From the NCBI RefSeq assembly GCF_005503555.1, contig NZ_SCNG01000004.1, positions 248,001-312,000 on the forward strand: DNA of 64,000 nt. The letters run 5' to 3'. This document shows, one piece after another, positions 9,510 to 20,300 of this stretch (positions are counted from its first letter, which is position 1; every line of letters begins with the position of its first letter). This DNA is from Rudaea sp. 3F27F6 (lineage in GTDB: Bacteria > Pseudomonadota > Gammaproteobacteria > Xanthomonadales > Rhodanobacteraceae). Below the pieces are notes generated by a model that searched no databases, had not been told where the DNA came from, and was given only the letters and a program-made list of their open reading frames with translations. The position numbers and the translations under genes were made by a program.

Positions 9510-9588
9510 TTCCGCGCGAGCGGACCCGCCGACGGGAGATGTCTCCCGCCTTTTCCATCCTCCACCCCCGAAGACCAAGGAACGCAGC

Positions 9589-10884
9589 ATGAAACCGACT
9601 CTTCCCTCCGCCGAACAGATCAAGCTGGACTGGGCGAACAATCCGCGCTGGACCGGGATCAAGCGCAACTACACGGCCGAAGACGTCGTACGCCTGCGCG
9701 GCACCGTGCACGTCGAGCATTCGCTCGCGCGCCTCGGCGCCGAGAAGCTGTGGAAATCGCTGCACACCGACGACTTCGTCAACGCGCTCGGCGCGCTGAC
9801 CGGCAACCAGGCGATGCAGCAGGTCAAGGCCGGCCTCAAGGCGATCTATCTTTCCGGCTGGCAGGTCGCGGCCGACGCGAACCTTGCCGGACAGATGTAC
9901 CCGGACCAGTCGCTGTACCCGGCGGACTCCGTGCCGGCCGTGGTCAAGCGCATCAACAATGCGCTGCTGCGCGCCGACCAGCTCTATCACGCCGAAGGCG
10001 ACGACTCGATCGACTTCCTTCAGCCGATCGTCGCCGACGCCGAAGCCGGCTTCGGCGGCGTGCTCAACGCGTTCGAGCTGATGAAGGCGATGATCGAGGC
10101 CGGCGCCGCGGGCGTGCACTTCGAAGACCAGCTCGCCAGCGTGAAGAAGTGCGGCCATATGGGCGGCAAGGTGCTCGTGCCGACGCGCGAAGCCGTCGAG
10201 AAGCTCAATGCCGCGCGCCTCGCCGCCGACGTACTCGGCGTGCCGACCTTGCTCGTCGCGCGCACCGACGCGGAAGCCGCCGACCTGCTGACCAGCGACG
10301 TCGACGCGAACGACCAGCCGTTCACCACCGGCGAGCGCACGGTCGAAGGCTTCTACAAGACGCGCAACGGCCTCGACCAGGCAATCAGCCGCGGCCTCGC
10401 CTACGCGCCCTACGCCGACCTGGTCTGGTGCGAAACCGGCAAGCCCGACCTGAAGTTCGCCAAGGCGTTTGCCGATGCGATCCACAAGCAGTTCCCGGGC
10501 AAGCTGCTCGCCTACAACTGCTCGCCGTCGTTCAACTGGAAGAAGAATCTCGACGACGCGACGATCGCCAAGTTCCAAAAGGAAATCGCCAGCTACGGCT
10601 ACAAGTTCCAGTTCATCACGCTGGCCGGCTTCCATGCGCTCAACTACTCGATGTTCAACCTCGCGCACGGCTACGCGCGCCGTCAGATGAGCGCCTTCGT
10701 CGAACTGCAGGAAGCCGAGTTCGCCGCGGCCGAGCGCGGCTTTACCGCGGTCAAGCATCAGCGCGAAGTCGGCACGGGCTATTTCGACGCGGTTACGCAA
10801 ACGATCCAGCAAGGTCAGTCGTCGACGACCGCGCTCAAGGGTTCGACCGAAGAAGAACAGTTCCACGGCGAAAAAGCGGCGTAA
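9589..10884 (+). CDS. aceA: Isocitrate lyase
   Basis: A 431-residue enzyme that splits isocitrate into glyoxylate and succinate, the entry to the glyoxylate shunt used on acetate and fatty acids. The catalytic motif KKCGHMGGK is present with Cys188, along with the family stretches [19 protein letters not shown] and [13 protein letters not shown]. The length is normal for the short bacterial form. AAGGAA at 9578-9583 serves the ATG. A strong hairpin terminator follows. Malate synthase, the second shunt enzyme, is not in the window. Confidence 0.97.
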   Translation: MKPTLPSAEQIKLDWANNPRWTGIKRNYTAEDVVRLRGTVHVEHSLARLGAEKLWKSLHTDDFVNALGALTGNQAMQQVKAGLKAIYLSGWQVAADANLAGQMYPDQSLYPADSVPAVVKRINNALLRADQLYHAEGDDSIDFLQPIVADAEAGFGGVLNAFELMKAMIEAGAAGVHFEDQLASVKKCGHMGGKVLVPTREAVEKLNAARLAADVLGVPTLLVARTDAEAADLLTSDVDANDQPFTTGERTVEGFYKTRNGLDQAISRGLAYAPYADLVWCETGKPDLKFAKAFADAIHKQFPGKLLAYNCSPSFNWKKNLDDATIAKFQKEIASYGYKFQFITLAGFHALNYSMFNLAHGYARRQMSAFVELQEAEFAAAERGFTAVKHQREVGTGYFDAVTQTIQQGQSSTTALKGSTEEEQFHGEKAA

Positions 10885-10933
10885 GTCTTCCATACGCCCG
10901 ATAAGAAAGGGCGGCTGGCAATCACGCCTCGGC

Positions 10934-10969
10934 AAAAAAAAGCGCGACTCGATGGAGTCGCGCTTTTTT
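10934..10969. terminator. Bidirectional intrinsic terminator
   Basis: A perfect 10-bp stem, AGCGCGACTC / GAGTCGCGCT, with a GATG loop (10941-10964), is followed by six T (10964-10969) and preceded by eight A (10934-10941). It can end aceA on the plus strand and the alpha/beta hydrolase gene on the minus strand. Confidence 0.92.
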
Positions 10970-11034
10970 GTTTATGCAGGCATCCACAACAGATTGAGCA
11001 GACCGACTCTCGGCCCGCGTGTGTGGCGGACCGC

Positions 11035-12180
11035 CTATTGAGCCGCTGAAGCAGGAGCAGGGCTCGGTACGTCGGGCTGGAGGGAAGGAGACGGCTCGCG
11101 CACCTGCGCCACGACTTTGCGCACCGCGGCGATCACCGCGTCGGGACGATCGAACTGAATATAGTGCGTCGCGTCGTTGAGCACTTCATGCTCGCCGCGC
11201 GAAGACCAGGTCGCTTCGTCATTGTGCAGTTCCAGCCACACGGCCACCATCCTGTTGACTTGTTCGCGGGTCATGCCGATCAGCTTCATCATTTCCTCGC
11301 TGTACGGCCTGGCGCCCGTGAGCACTACCAGGGGTCGATCGCCGAGCCGGCGCAATTTACCGGCCTCGGCGAACGTATCCGGCAGCGCGCTCATCTCCTT
11401 GGCCGCCGCGTCGAGTGAGATCGGGAAGAAATCCAGCATTTCCTTGTGCACCGAATCCAACAAAGGCGTCGGCCGCACGTTCGGCAAAGACAGCATGCTC
11501 GCCGCGGCGATGCGCACCAGTCCGCTCCAGGCGAGTTTCGCCCCTATCGACATCACCCTCGCTTGGTTCTCCTCCGCGGCTCTCTCTTTTTCGCCCTTGG
11601 GATTCACCGCCTGGAAACGCTGCAGTTGATCCGGATGCGAGGCATCGACGAAGACGAGGCCGGCAACCTGATCGCCGTAGTTTTTCGTGTAGGTCATGAC
11701 GTAGGGGCCGCCGAGCGAATGTCCGACCAGCACGAACGGTGGCTTCTCGCCGGCGTTTGCGAGCAGCGCATGCAGGTCGGCGACGACCGTGGTGCCGTTC
11801 TGCGGCCCCGCGTGAGGATCGCTCCACATGATGCCCGCGCGGCTGTAGGCGCAGGCGCGCGTGGTCTTGGCGACGTCATCCTGCACGGCGGCCCAGCTCA
11901 GCGAGCCGTGCGTGTCGAGGCCGGCCTCGAATACGACCGTCGGCGACCCGCTACCGCGGCAGTCGATCTGCAATCGACGCCCGCCGATGTCGACGAGTTT
12001 TCCCGGCACCGGATATTCGCGTGCGGCGCGCATGCGGCTGACGAATTCGTAGACCGTGCCGCACAGCGGTATGAACACGACGAGGCCGACGACGCCCCAC
12101 AACAGCCATTTCAACCAGCGCCAGCGCGAGCGCTGCGGGCGACTCGGACGATCCGTAACGGGAGAGACATTGATGGACAT
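11035..12180 (-). CDS. Membrane-anchored alpha/beta hydrolase
   Basis: A 381-residue hydrolase. A basic N-terminus and one membrane helix (WLKWLLWGVVGLVVFIPLCG, about 23-42) anchor it, with the catalytic domain outside or periplasmic. The nucleophile elbow is VLVGHSLGGPYVM, and the likely catalytic His is in LNDATHYIQFDRPD. The oxyanion region VVFEAGLDTHGSLSW is typical of the family. Substrate unknown. The ATG at 12180 has GAGG just upstream; an earlier in-frame start at 12252 adds unrelated residues. A pair of operator-like repeats lies 118-168 bases upstream, so it is probably under specific repression or activation. Confidence 0.85.
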   Translation of the reverse strand: MSINVSPVTDRPSRPQRSRWRWLKWLLWGVVGLVVFIPLCGTVYEFVSRMRAAREYPVPGKLVDIGGRRLQIDCRGSGSPTVVFEAGLDTHGSLSWAAVQDDVAKTTRACAYSRAGIMWSDPHAGPQNGTTVVADLHALLANAGEKPPFVLVGHSLGGPYVMTYTKNYGDQVAGLVFVDASHPDQLQRFQAVNPKGEKERAAEENQARVMSIGAKLAWSGLVRIAAASMLSLPNVRPTPLLDSVHKEMLDFFPISLDAAAKEMSALPDTFAEAGKLRRLGDRPLVVLTGARPYSEEMMKLIGMTREQVNRMVAVWLELHNDEATWSSRGEHEVLNDATHYIQFDRPDAVIAAVRKVVAQVREPSPSLQPDVPSPAPASAAQ

Positions 12181-12297
12181 GATGACCTCGGCGGCGCGCC
12201 TGTCGTTGACTAAGGTTCGTGTGGTTTCGAGTCGAACGAATCGCCGGCCCATGTCAACGGTTCCGACGCTGGAGCAGGCGCGGTTACGACCAAAAAC

Positions 12298-12348
12298 TTA
12301 TCCCAATCAGGACAAATAGAATACATCTTATCCTGATCAGGACAATAA
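12298..12348 (-). promoter_or_regulatory. Twin palindromic operator overlapping a promoter
   Basis: Two copies of an 18-base element, TTATCCYRATCAGGACAA, start at 12298 and 12328, exactly 30 bp (three helical turns) apart. The second contains the perfect 12-bp palindrome TCCTGATCAGGA. On the minus strand, toward the alpha/beta hydrolase, TTGTCC inside the upstream copy and TATTCT between the copies form a plausible -35/-10 with a 16-base spacer, so bound protein would cover the promoter. The regulator is unknown and no regulator gene is adjacent. Confidence 0.65.
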
Positions 12349-12654
12349 CGACCTAAAAGGGAACGACGATTACGACTGCGTCCGGGCCAGCTAGCCGATG
12401 AGAACCGAGCTCGTACGACCGTGCAGGGCATCCTCGAGAGGGAAGCGCCTGCGACGGCGGAGATCACCGGAGCAAACACAAGGAAATTTGCGCAAGTGCC
12501 GCCCGCCGCGACGAACATCGGATTCACCTCGACCGATGCAATCGGCGGTGTGTCGGGTTCGCCGGAGCCACCATCCGCGTTGCTCGCCCCTGGAAAGACG
12601 AGCATCAGAGGATTGAGAAATTCGGCCCGCGAATACGCGGCGCGAATCGGACCC
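12349..12654. other. Gap with no recognisable gene
   Basis: About 300 bases between the twin operator and the end of the MobA-like gene. Frames are open on both strands because the DNA is GC-rich, but none has a good ribosome binding site or a protein I recognise. It may be a long leader or a decayed gene. Confidence 0.4.
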
Positions 12655-13239
12655 TCAGGAAAGATGATGCAGATCGCCCGGAAGATCGATGTCGAACGCG
12701 AGCGCTTCGTTCGCGACGGCATCGATGCGATCGGAGCGCCGGACCAGCAGATCGCGCATGCCGCGGTCCGATTCGGCATCGATCGCACCGAACCAGGCAC
12801 GCGGCAGCAGAGCCGGCGCACCGAGCTGCCCGGCGTAGAAAGAAGCAGCCGCGCGATTGGGCGCGTTGCGCCAGCGATCGCGCAACGCGCGCAGATGCAA
12901 GGCATCGAGACGCGGCTGGTCGCATAGAACGACGAGAACACCTGAGCAACTCGGCGAGAGCGCATCGACTCCGGCGCGCAGCGAAGCGCCGAGTCCTTGC
13001 CGCCAATCGCCGCAATCGACCGGGCGAATCGGCAGATCCGTCAGTTGCGGGTAAATCCGATCGGCGTCGAATCCGAGCACGACCACCGCTTCGTGCGGCC
13101 GTGTCTCCAGCGCGAGCCGCGCGGCGCGGTGCACCAGTGTTTCATCGCGAAAAATCAAAAGCTGCTTGGACTGACCGAGCCGCGTCGATGCGCCCGCGGC
13201 GAGCACGACGACACCATGCTTGGCAAAATTCTCAGGCAT
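12655..13239 (-). CDS. MobA/MocA-like nucleotidyltransferase
   Basis: A 194-residue NTP transferase of the MobA-like group, which attaches CMP or GMP to molybdopterin. It has the signature VVLAAGASTRLGQSKQLL at the N-terminus, LVVLCDQPRLDALHLRAL in the middle and GDRGMRDLL-like (here ESDRGMRDLLV) and FDIDLPGDL near the end. The ATG at 13239 overlaps the stop of the xdhC-like gene by eight bases, so it is translated after it. The pair points to maturation of a molybdenum hydroxylase such as xanthine or aldehyde dehydrogenase, none of which is in the window. Confidence 0.85.
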   Translation of the reverse strand: MPENFAKHGVVVLAAGASTRLGQSKQLLIFRDETLVHRAARLALETRPHEAVVVLGFDADRIYPQLTDLPIRPVDCGDWRQGLGASLRAGVDALSPSCSGVLVVLCDQPRLDALHLRALRDRWRNAPNRAAASFYAGQLGAPALLPRAWFGAIDAESDRGMRDLLVRRSDRIDAVANEALAFDIDLPGDLHHLS

Positions 13240-14293
13240 CGACATTGGCGACGCGCTGCGCAACGACCAGACGCCTGCGCGCAGAAAAATACTGTTGCAA
13301 TTGCGCGGCGATCGCGAGCGCAACCGCTTCGCCGCCGTGGCCGCCGAGATCGAGCCCGATCGGTGCGCGCAGGCGCGAAGCGAGGCGCTCGCGCGCACCG
13401 GCATCGAGTTCGCTGAGCAGCGCCTCGCGACGTGCGGCCGGACCGAGCAGGCCGACATAAGCCGTTTCGGCCGCAGCGCAGAAGCGCAGCCAGGCCAAGT
13501 CGATCGAGTAGTTGTGGCTCATGACCAGCATCGCGTCGTAGCGATCGCCGGCCACGGCCTCAATGGCCGCTTCGGGCGCGAGATCGACCAGGCGATCGAT
13601 CGCCGCATCCTTGGCGAAGGCGGCCCAGCGTCCGCGATGTTCAACGACATCGACAAACCAGCCGAGCCGGCGCGCGAAAAGCGCGAGCGGCGCGGTTTCC
13701 GGACCGGCGCCGAGCAACAGTAGGCGCGGCGGCGCGGCGATCTCGACGTGCAGCGCGGTCTCGATCGGCACGTCGCTCGCATCGCCCTCGCGATTCCACT
13801 GCACCGCGATCGATCGCAGGCTCGCGGCGTCCGAATTCGATCTGCCTGCGCCGAGCTCGTTTTCGTCCATCGCGAAGGCCAATTGCAAGTCCAGGCCGCG
13901 ATCGAGCGCGGCGAACAGCGCGCGCGCCAACGGTGCACGCGGCGGCAACGGCAACAGCAGCATGTTCACGCGGCCGCGGCAGCCAATGCCGCTGCCGAAC
14001 AGCAGGTCTTCGTCGCTGCGTGTGTCGAAGTCGACCGTCGCGGCGCGGCCGCCGCGATGCACCCGCGCCGCCGCGTCTTCGAGCGCGGGTTCGAGACAAC
14101 CGCCGCTGATCACGCCATGCTTGAGTCCCTTGCCGTCGAGCAACACAAGCGCGCCGGGCTTCTGATAGGTCGAGCCTTCCGTCGCCGTCACGATGCCGAG
14201 CACCGCGGTCTCGTTGCGCGCATGAATGCGCCACAGCGCATCGAGCAGACCGCGCAGACCACCGGCGCTCGTATTCGTTTCGTCTTTGCCCAT
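13232..14293 (-). CDS. XdhC/CoxI-family molybdoenzyme maturation protein
   Basis: A 353-residue protein of the XdhC family, which in other bacteria binds and sulfurates the molybdenum cofactor before insertion into xanthine dehydrogenase-type enzymes. The N-terminal XdhC/CoxI domain contains TEGSTYQKPGALVLLDGKG and GVISGGCLEP; a C-terminal Rossmann domain has LLLLGAGPETAPLALFARRLG and ends VGLLGPAARRE...GLDLGGHGGEAVALAIAAQ. The ATG at 14293 fits the family start; the frame continues to 14353. It is the first gene of a two-gene unit with the nucleotidyltransferase. Confidence 0.9.
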   Translation of the reverse strand: MGKDETNTSAGGLRGLLDALWRIHARNETAVLGIVTATEGSTYQKPGALVLLDGKGLKHGVISGGCLEPALEDAAARVHRGGRAATVDFDTRSDEDLLFGSGIGCRGRVNMLLLPLPPRAPLARALFAALDRGLDLQLAFAMDENELGAGRSNSDAASLRSIAVQWNREGDASDVPIETALHVEIAAPPRLLLLGAGPETAPLALFARRLGWFVDVVEHRGRWAAFAKDAAIDRLVDLAPEAAIEAVAGDRYDAMLVMSHNYSIDLAWLRFCAAAETAYVGLLGPAARREALLSELDAGARERLASRLRAPIGLDLGGHGGEAVALAIAAQLQQYFSARRRLVVAQRVANVDA

Positions 14294-14416
14294 GCGCTCA
14301 TGGTAGCGCAGCAGAGAAAGCATCCGATCAGGCGGTTGGGCGCACAGAAACATCGAGAGCCGTGCCAGATGAATCGAACTTCCACGTGAAGCGACTCATA
14401 TTCAACGCCGCTCGCT

Positions 14417-15931
14417 TCATGTGCGCGGCGCCAGCCGCCGATACTGGATCGCCTCGCTCAGATGAGGCGTGGCGATCGCTTCGCTACCGGCGAGATCGGC
14501 GACTGTGCGCGCGACGCGCAGGATACGATGGTAGGCCCGTGCCGACAGACCGAGCTTGTCGAGTGCGCGTTCGAGCAAGGCGCGGTCGCTTGCCGACAGC
14601 GCGCAATCGCGCCGCAACTCATGCGAGCCGAGCAGCGTATTCGGCTTGCCGGCGCGCTGCATCTGCCGCGCACGTGCGGCGACCACGCGCTCGCGCACGA
14701 CCGCGCTCGACTCACCCAACGGCGCGGCATCGCCGAGTTCGGACAGCGGCACGCGTGGCACTTCGACTTGCAGATCGATGCGATCGAGCAGCGGACCGGA
14801 AATGCGCGCGCGATAACGGCGGATCGCCTCGGGCGTACACGCGCAACGACCCGACGGGTCGCCTGCATAGCCGCACGGGCACGGGTTCATCGCCGCGACG
14901 AGCTGAAACGCTGCCGGAAACTCGGCCTGCCGCGCCGCACGCGAAATCGCGACACGCCCCGACTCGAGCGGCTCGCGCAGCACTTCGAGCACATGACGGT
15001 CGAATTCGGGCAGTTCGTCGAGGAACAGAACGCCGTGATGCGCCAGCGAAATCTCGCCCGGTCGCGGGATCGAGCCCCCGCCGACGAGCGCGACCGCGGA
15101 CGCCGTGTGATGCGGTTGTCTGAACGGCCGGAGCTTCCAGGTACGCAGATCCATGCTTTGCCCGGCGACCGAGCGAACGGCGGCCGATTCCAGCGCCTCA
15201 CGCTCGGTCAACGGCGGCAGGATGCCGGGCAAGCGGCTCGCGAGCATCGTCTTGCCCGTGCCCGGCGGCCCGGAGAGCAACAGATGATGCGCCCCGGCAG
15301 CGGCCACTTCGAGCGCGCGGCGCGCCTGCGCCTGTCCGCGCACCTCGGCGAGATCGGGATAGTTGTGGTCGTCCCCGGCCGTATTCGCCCCCAACAAGAC
15401 AGCGCCGTCCGCGAGGCCACCCGCGCCGCGCAGGAAGGCAAGCACGTCGAGCAGGGTGTCGGCGCCGCGCACCTCCGCGCCGGAGACGAGCGCAGCCTCG
15501 GCCGCGTTGATTCGTGGCACGATCAGCGCGCGACCGGCGTGGGCGGTTTTCAACGCCGCGGGCAGCACGCCCGTGACCGCGCGCAGTTCGCCGGAAAGTG
15601 CGAGTTCACCGAGGAATTCGTACGCGGTCAGGGTCTCCTTGGGTATGTGGCCCGCGGCGGCGAGAATGCCGAGTGCGATCGGCAGGTCGAACCGGCCCCC
15701 GTCCTTCGGCAGATCGGCCGGCGCCAAACTGACGGTCACGCGCCGGGCGGGATATTCAAACTGCGCATTCTGAATCGCCACGCGCACGCGGTCGCGTGCT
15801 TCTTTCACCGCGGCCTCGGGCAGGCCGACGATCGAGGTGCCGGGCAGGCCGCCCGACAGATGCACTTCAACCGTCACCGCGGGCGCGGCGACACCGTCCT
15901 GCGCCCGGCTATGGACGGTGGCGAGACTCAA
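14417..15931 (-). CDS. comM: ComM/YifB-family Mg-chelatase-like AAA+ ATPase
   Basis: A 504-residue hexameric helicase that drives branch migration when transformed DNA is integrated. It has the ChlI-like N-terminal lobe (VEVHLSGGLPGTSIVGLPE), Walker A GPPGTGKT, Walker B VLFLDELPEF, the Cys-rich insert NPCPCGYAGDPSGRCACTPE and a C-terminal helical domain. Length is normal. The start is a TTG at 15931 giving MSLATVHSRA, which matches the family N-terminus. This suggests, but does not prove, natural competence. Confidence 0.95.
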   Translation of the reverse strand: MSLATVHSRAQDGVAAPAVTVEVHLSGGLPGTSIVGLPEAAVKEARDRVRVAIQNAQFEYPARRVTVSLAPADLPKDGGRFDLPIALGILAAAGHIPKETLTAYEFLGELALSGELRAVTGVLPAALKTAHAGRALIVPRINAAEAALVSGAEVRGADTLLDVLAFLRGAGGLADGAVLLGANTAGDDHNYPDLAEVRGQAQARRALEVAAAGAHHLLLSGPPGTGKTMLASRLPGILPPLTEREALESAAVRSVAGQSMDLRTWKLRPFRQPHHTASAVALVGGGSIPRPGEISLAHHGVLFLDELPEFDRHVLEVLREPLESGRVAISRAARQAEFPAAFQLVAAMNPCPCGYAGDPSGRCACTPEAIRRYRARISGPLLDRIDLQVEVPRVPLSELGDAAPLGESSAVVRERVVAARARQMQRAGKPNTLLGSHELRRDCALSASDRALLERALDKLGLSARAYHRILRVARTVADLAGSEAIATPHLSEAIQYRRLAPRT

Positions 15932-17122
<1,191 letters not shown>

Positions 17123-17285
17123 ATGCGAGCGTAGTCACGGGCGCGGGCGATTTCCGAATCGCGCGATGGATTTGCGCCTCGCATCGACTACTCGTATAGG
17201 CGTTTAGGCGTCTATTCGCGACAACCTTTGACGCGACGCAGCATTTGTGCTTTAGTCGTGCGAATGGAATAACGCATTAGTACAC

Positions 17286-17305
17286 GCGGCGCCCGGATGC
17301 GCCGC
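17286..17305 (+). terminator. Hairpin between P-II gene and gltB (possible terminator)
   Basis: A 7-bp GC stem GCGGCGC / GCGCCGC with a six-base loop lies 67 bases before gltB. Only a short CTTTG follows instead of a T run, so it is a weak terminator at best and might instead act in the gltB leader. Confidence 0.3.
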
Positions 17306-17372
17306 CTTTGTCGTCGCCAGATGCCGGCGGGCCGGAACGTTTCCGCCGCATCAAGCAAGATCGGGAAACACC

Positions 17373-20300
17373 ATGTCGCAAGCCGTTGCCAGCTCGCTTT
17401 ACCACCCTTCGTTTGAACACGACAGTTGCGGTTTCGGACTGATCGCGAACATCGATGGCAAAGCGAGCAAATGGCTCATCGACCAGGCGTTCTCGACCCT
17501 GGCGAAGATGTCGCATCGCGGCGGCATCGGTGCCGACGGCATCACCGGCGACGGCTGCGGCATCCTGCTTTACCGTCCGTTCGGCTGGCTGCGCGTGCTC
17601 GCCGCCGAGGCCGGCATCCGCCTCGGCGACCGCTTCGCGTCGGGACACGTCTTTCTCGACCGCAAGGACGCCGCGCGTGCCGCGGCGCAGAAAGCCGAGC
17701 TGGAAAAGCATCTGCGTGCGGAAGGTCTGAACGTCGCCGGCTGGCGCGAAGTGCCCGTCGACGCGCGCGCCTGCGGGCCACTCGGCGAAGCACACCGGCC
17801 ACGCGTCGAGCAGATCTTCGTCGACGCGCCGGCCGGTCTGGCCGAGGCCGCGTTCGACCGCGCCCTGTTTCGCGCGCGCCGCCTCGCCGAGAAAACCTTC
17901 GCCGACGACGTGCATTTCTACGTCGTCACTCTGTCGGCGACGACTTTCGCAGCCAAGGCGATGGTCGCACCAGGCCAGTTGCGCGCGGCCTTCCCCGATT
18001 TCTCCCATCCGAGCGTCGAGGCGAGCGCCGCGGTGTTCCACCAACGCTTCTCGACCAACACGATGCCGCATTGGCGTCTGGCCCAGCCGTTCCGCCTGCT
18101 CGCTCACAACGGCGAGATCAATACGATCAAGGCCAACCGCAACTGGGCGACGGCGCGCGCGGCCAAGTACAAGTCGCCGCTCGTGGACTTCTCCGACCTC
18201 GGCGAACTCGTCACGACCAAGGGTTCCGATTCGCAAAGCCTCGACAATATGCTCGAAGTGCTCGTCGCCGGCGGCCTCGACGTGCTGGTGGCGATGCGCG
18301 TGCTGATTCCGCCGGCGTGGTCGTCGCGCGAGGATCTCGACGAGGATCTCGAAGCGTTCTACGAGTACTACGCGCTGCACAGCGAGCCCTGGGACGGCCC
18401 GGCCGGCATCGTGCTCTGCGACGGGCGCCATGCGGCCTGCGCGCTCGACCGCAACGGCCTGCGCCCCGCGCGCTGGGCGCGTTCGGACGACAACCACGTC
18501 ATCGTCGCCTCGGAAGCCGGCCTGTGGGACGTGCCCGACTCGCGTATCGTCGCCAAGGGCCGCCTCGGGCCGGGCGAGATGATCGCGGTCGACCTGATCG
18601 AGCACAAACTGCTGAACAGCGCCGCGATCGATGCGGTCAATCGCGCGCGCGCGCCGTACAAGAAGTGGCTGCGCCAGGAGCTGATGTATCTCGAATCGCA
18701 CCTGATCGACCCGGCGCTTGCCGCCGAGCCGTTCTCGCCCGAGGTACTCGCGCGCTACCAGAAGCAGTTCGCGCTGACGCGCGAGGAACGCGACGTCATC
18801 CTCAAGACGCTGGCCGAAGACGAAGCCGAAGCGACCGGTTCGATGGGCGACGACACGCCGATCGCGGTGCTCTCGCAGAAATCGCGCCCGCTCTACGAAT
18901 ACTTTCGCCAGTCGTTCGCGCAGGTGACGAATCCGCCGATCGATCCGCTGCGCGAGCGCCTGGTCATGTCGCTGACCACCCAAATCGGCCTCGAGCGCAA
19001 CGTTTTTGACCTGTCGCCCGACAATGCGAAACAGGTGCTGCTCAATTCGCCGATCCTCTCGCAGCGCAAGCTGCGCCAGATCCTCGCCCTGCCGCACATC
19101 GCGCCGGCGAACATCAAGCTCGATCTTTACTACGACGAAAAGATCGGCCTCAAGGCCGCGATCGAAGATCTCTGCGACCGCGCCGAAGAAGCGGTGCGCA
19201 ACGGCACGATGCTGATTCTGCTGTCCGACCGTTATCCGGTACCGGGCCTGCTGCCGATCCACTCGCTACTCGCAACCGGCGCCGTACACGCGCGCCTGAC
19301 CCGCAAGCAGCTGCGCTGCGACTGCAACATCCTCGTCGAGACCGCGAACGCGCGCGACGCGCACCACTTCGCCTGCCTGATCGGCTTCGGCGCGACCGCG
19401 GTGTATCCGTACCTGTCGTATCAGACCCTGTTCGACATGAACCGGCGCGGCGAACTCAAGGGCCGCCAGGGCGAGCCGCCAAGCGAGATCGGGCGCAGCT
19501 ATCGCCGCGGCATCCAGAAAGGCCTGCTCAAGATCATCTCGAAGATGGGCATCGCGACGATCGCGGGCTACCGCGGCGCGCAATTGTTCGAGATCGTCGG
19601 TCTCGCCGACGAAGTCGTCGAGCTGTGCTTCCCGGGCACGCCGTCGCGCATCGGCGGCGCCGGCTTCGCCGACATTCAGAACGAGTACAAGGCGCAGTCG
19701 ATCGCCGCGCGCGACCCGAATTATGCGCTGCCCGCGGGCGGCCTTATGAAAGCGCTGCCGGGTGGTGAATTCCACATGTACAACCCCGAAGTCGTCGGCG
19801 CGCTGCAGCTCGCGGTACGCACTGGCGACGCGAAGCTGTATCGCCGTTACGCCGACGCGATCGACGGTCGCGTGCCGGCCGCACTGCGCGACCTGCTTGA
19901 CGTGCACGCGGTCGGTACAGCGGTACCGCTCGACGAAGTCGAGCCGATCGAGACCATCTTGAAGCGCTTCGACTCGGCCGGCATGTCGCTCGGCGCGTTG
20001 TCGCCCGAGGCGCACGAATCGCTCGCGATCGCGATGAACCGCCTCGGCGCGCGCAGCAATTCGGGCGAGGGCGGCGAAGACCCGGTGCGCTACGGCACCG
20101 AAAAGATGTCGAAGATCAAACAGGTCGCCTCCGGCCGTTTCGGCGTCACGCCCGCCTATCTGGTCAATGCCGAAGTTCTGCAGATCAAGGTCGCGCAGGG
20201 CGCAAAACCCGGCGAAGGCGGCCAGTTGCCGGGGCACAAGGTCAACGCCCTGATCGCACGGCTGCGCTATGCGCGGCCCGGCATCGGCCTGATTTCGCCG

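Noticed and set aside
12210-12965. A minus-strand open frame spanning the twin operator and gap
   Set aside because: It overlaps the MobA-like gene in another frame and includes the operator repeats; no start signal or known domain.
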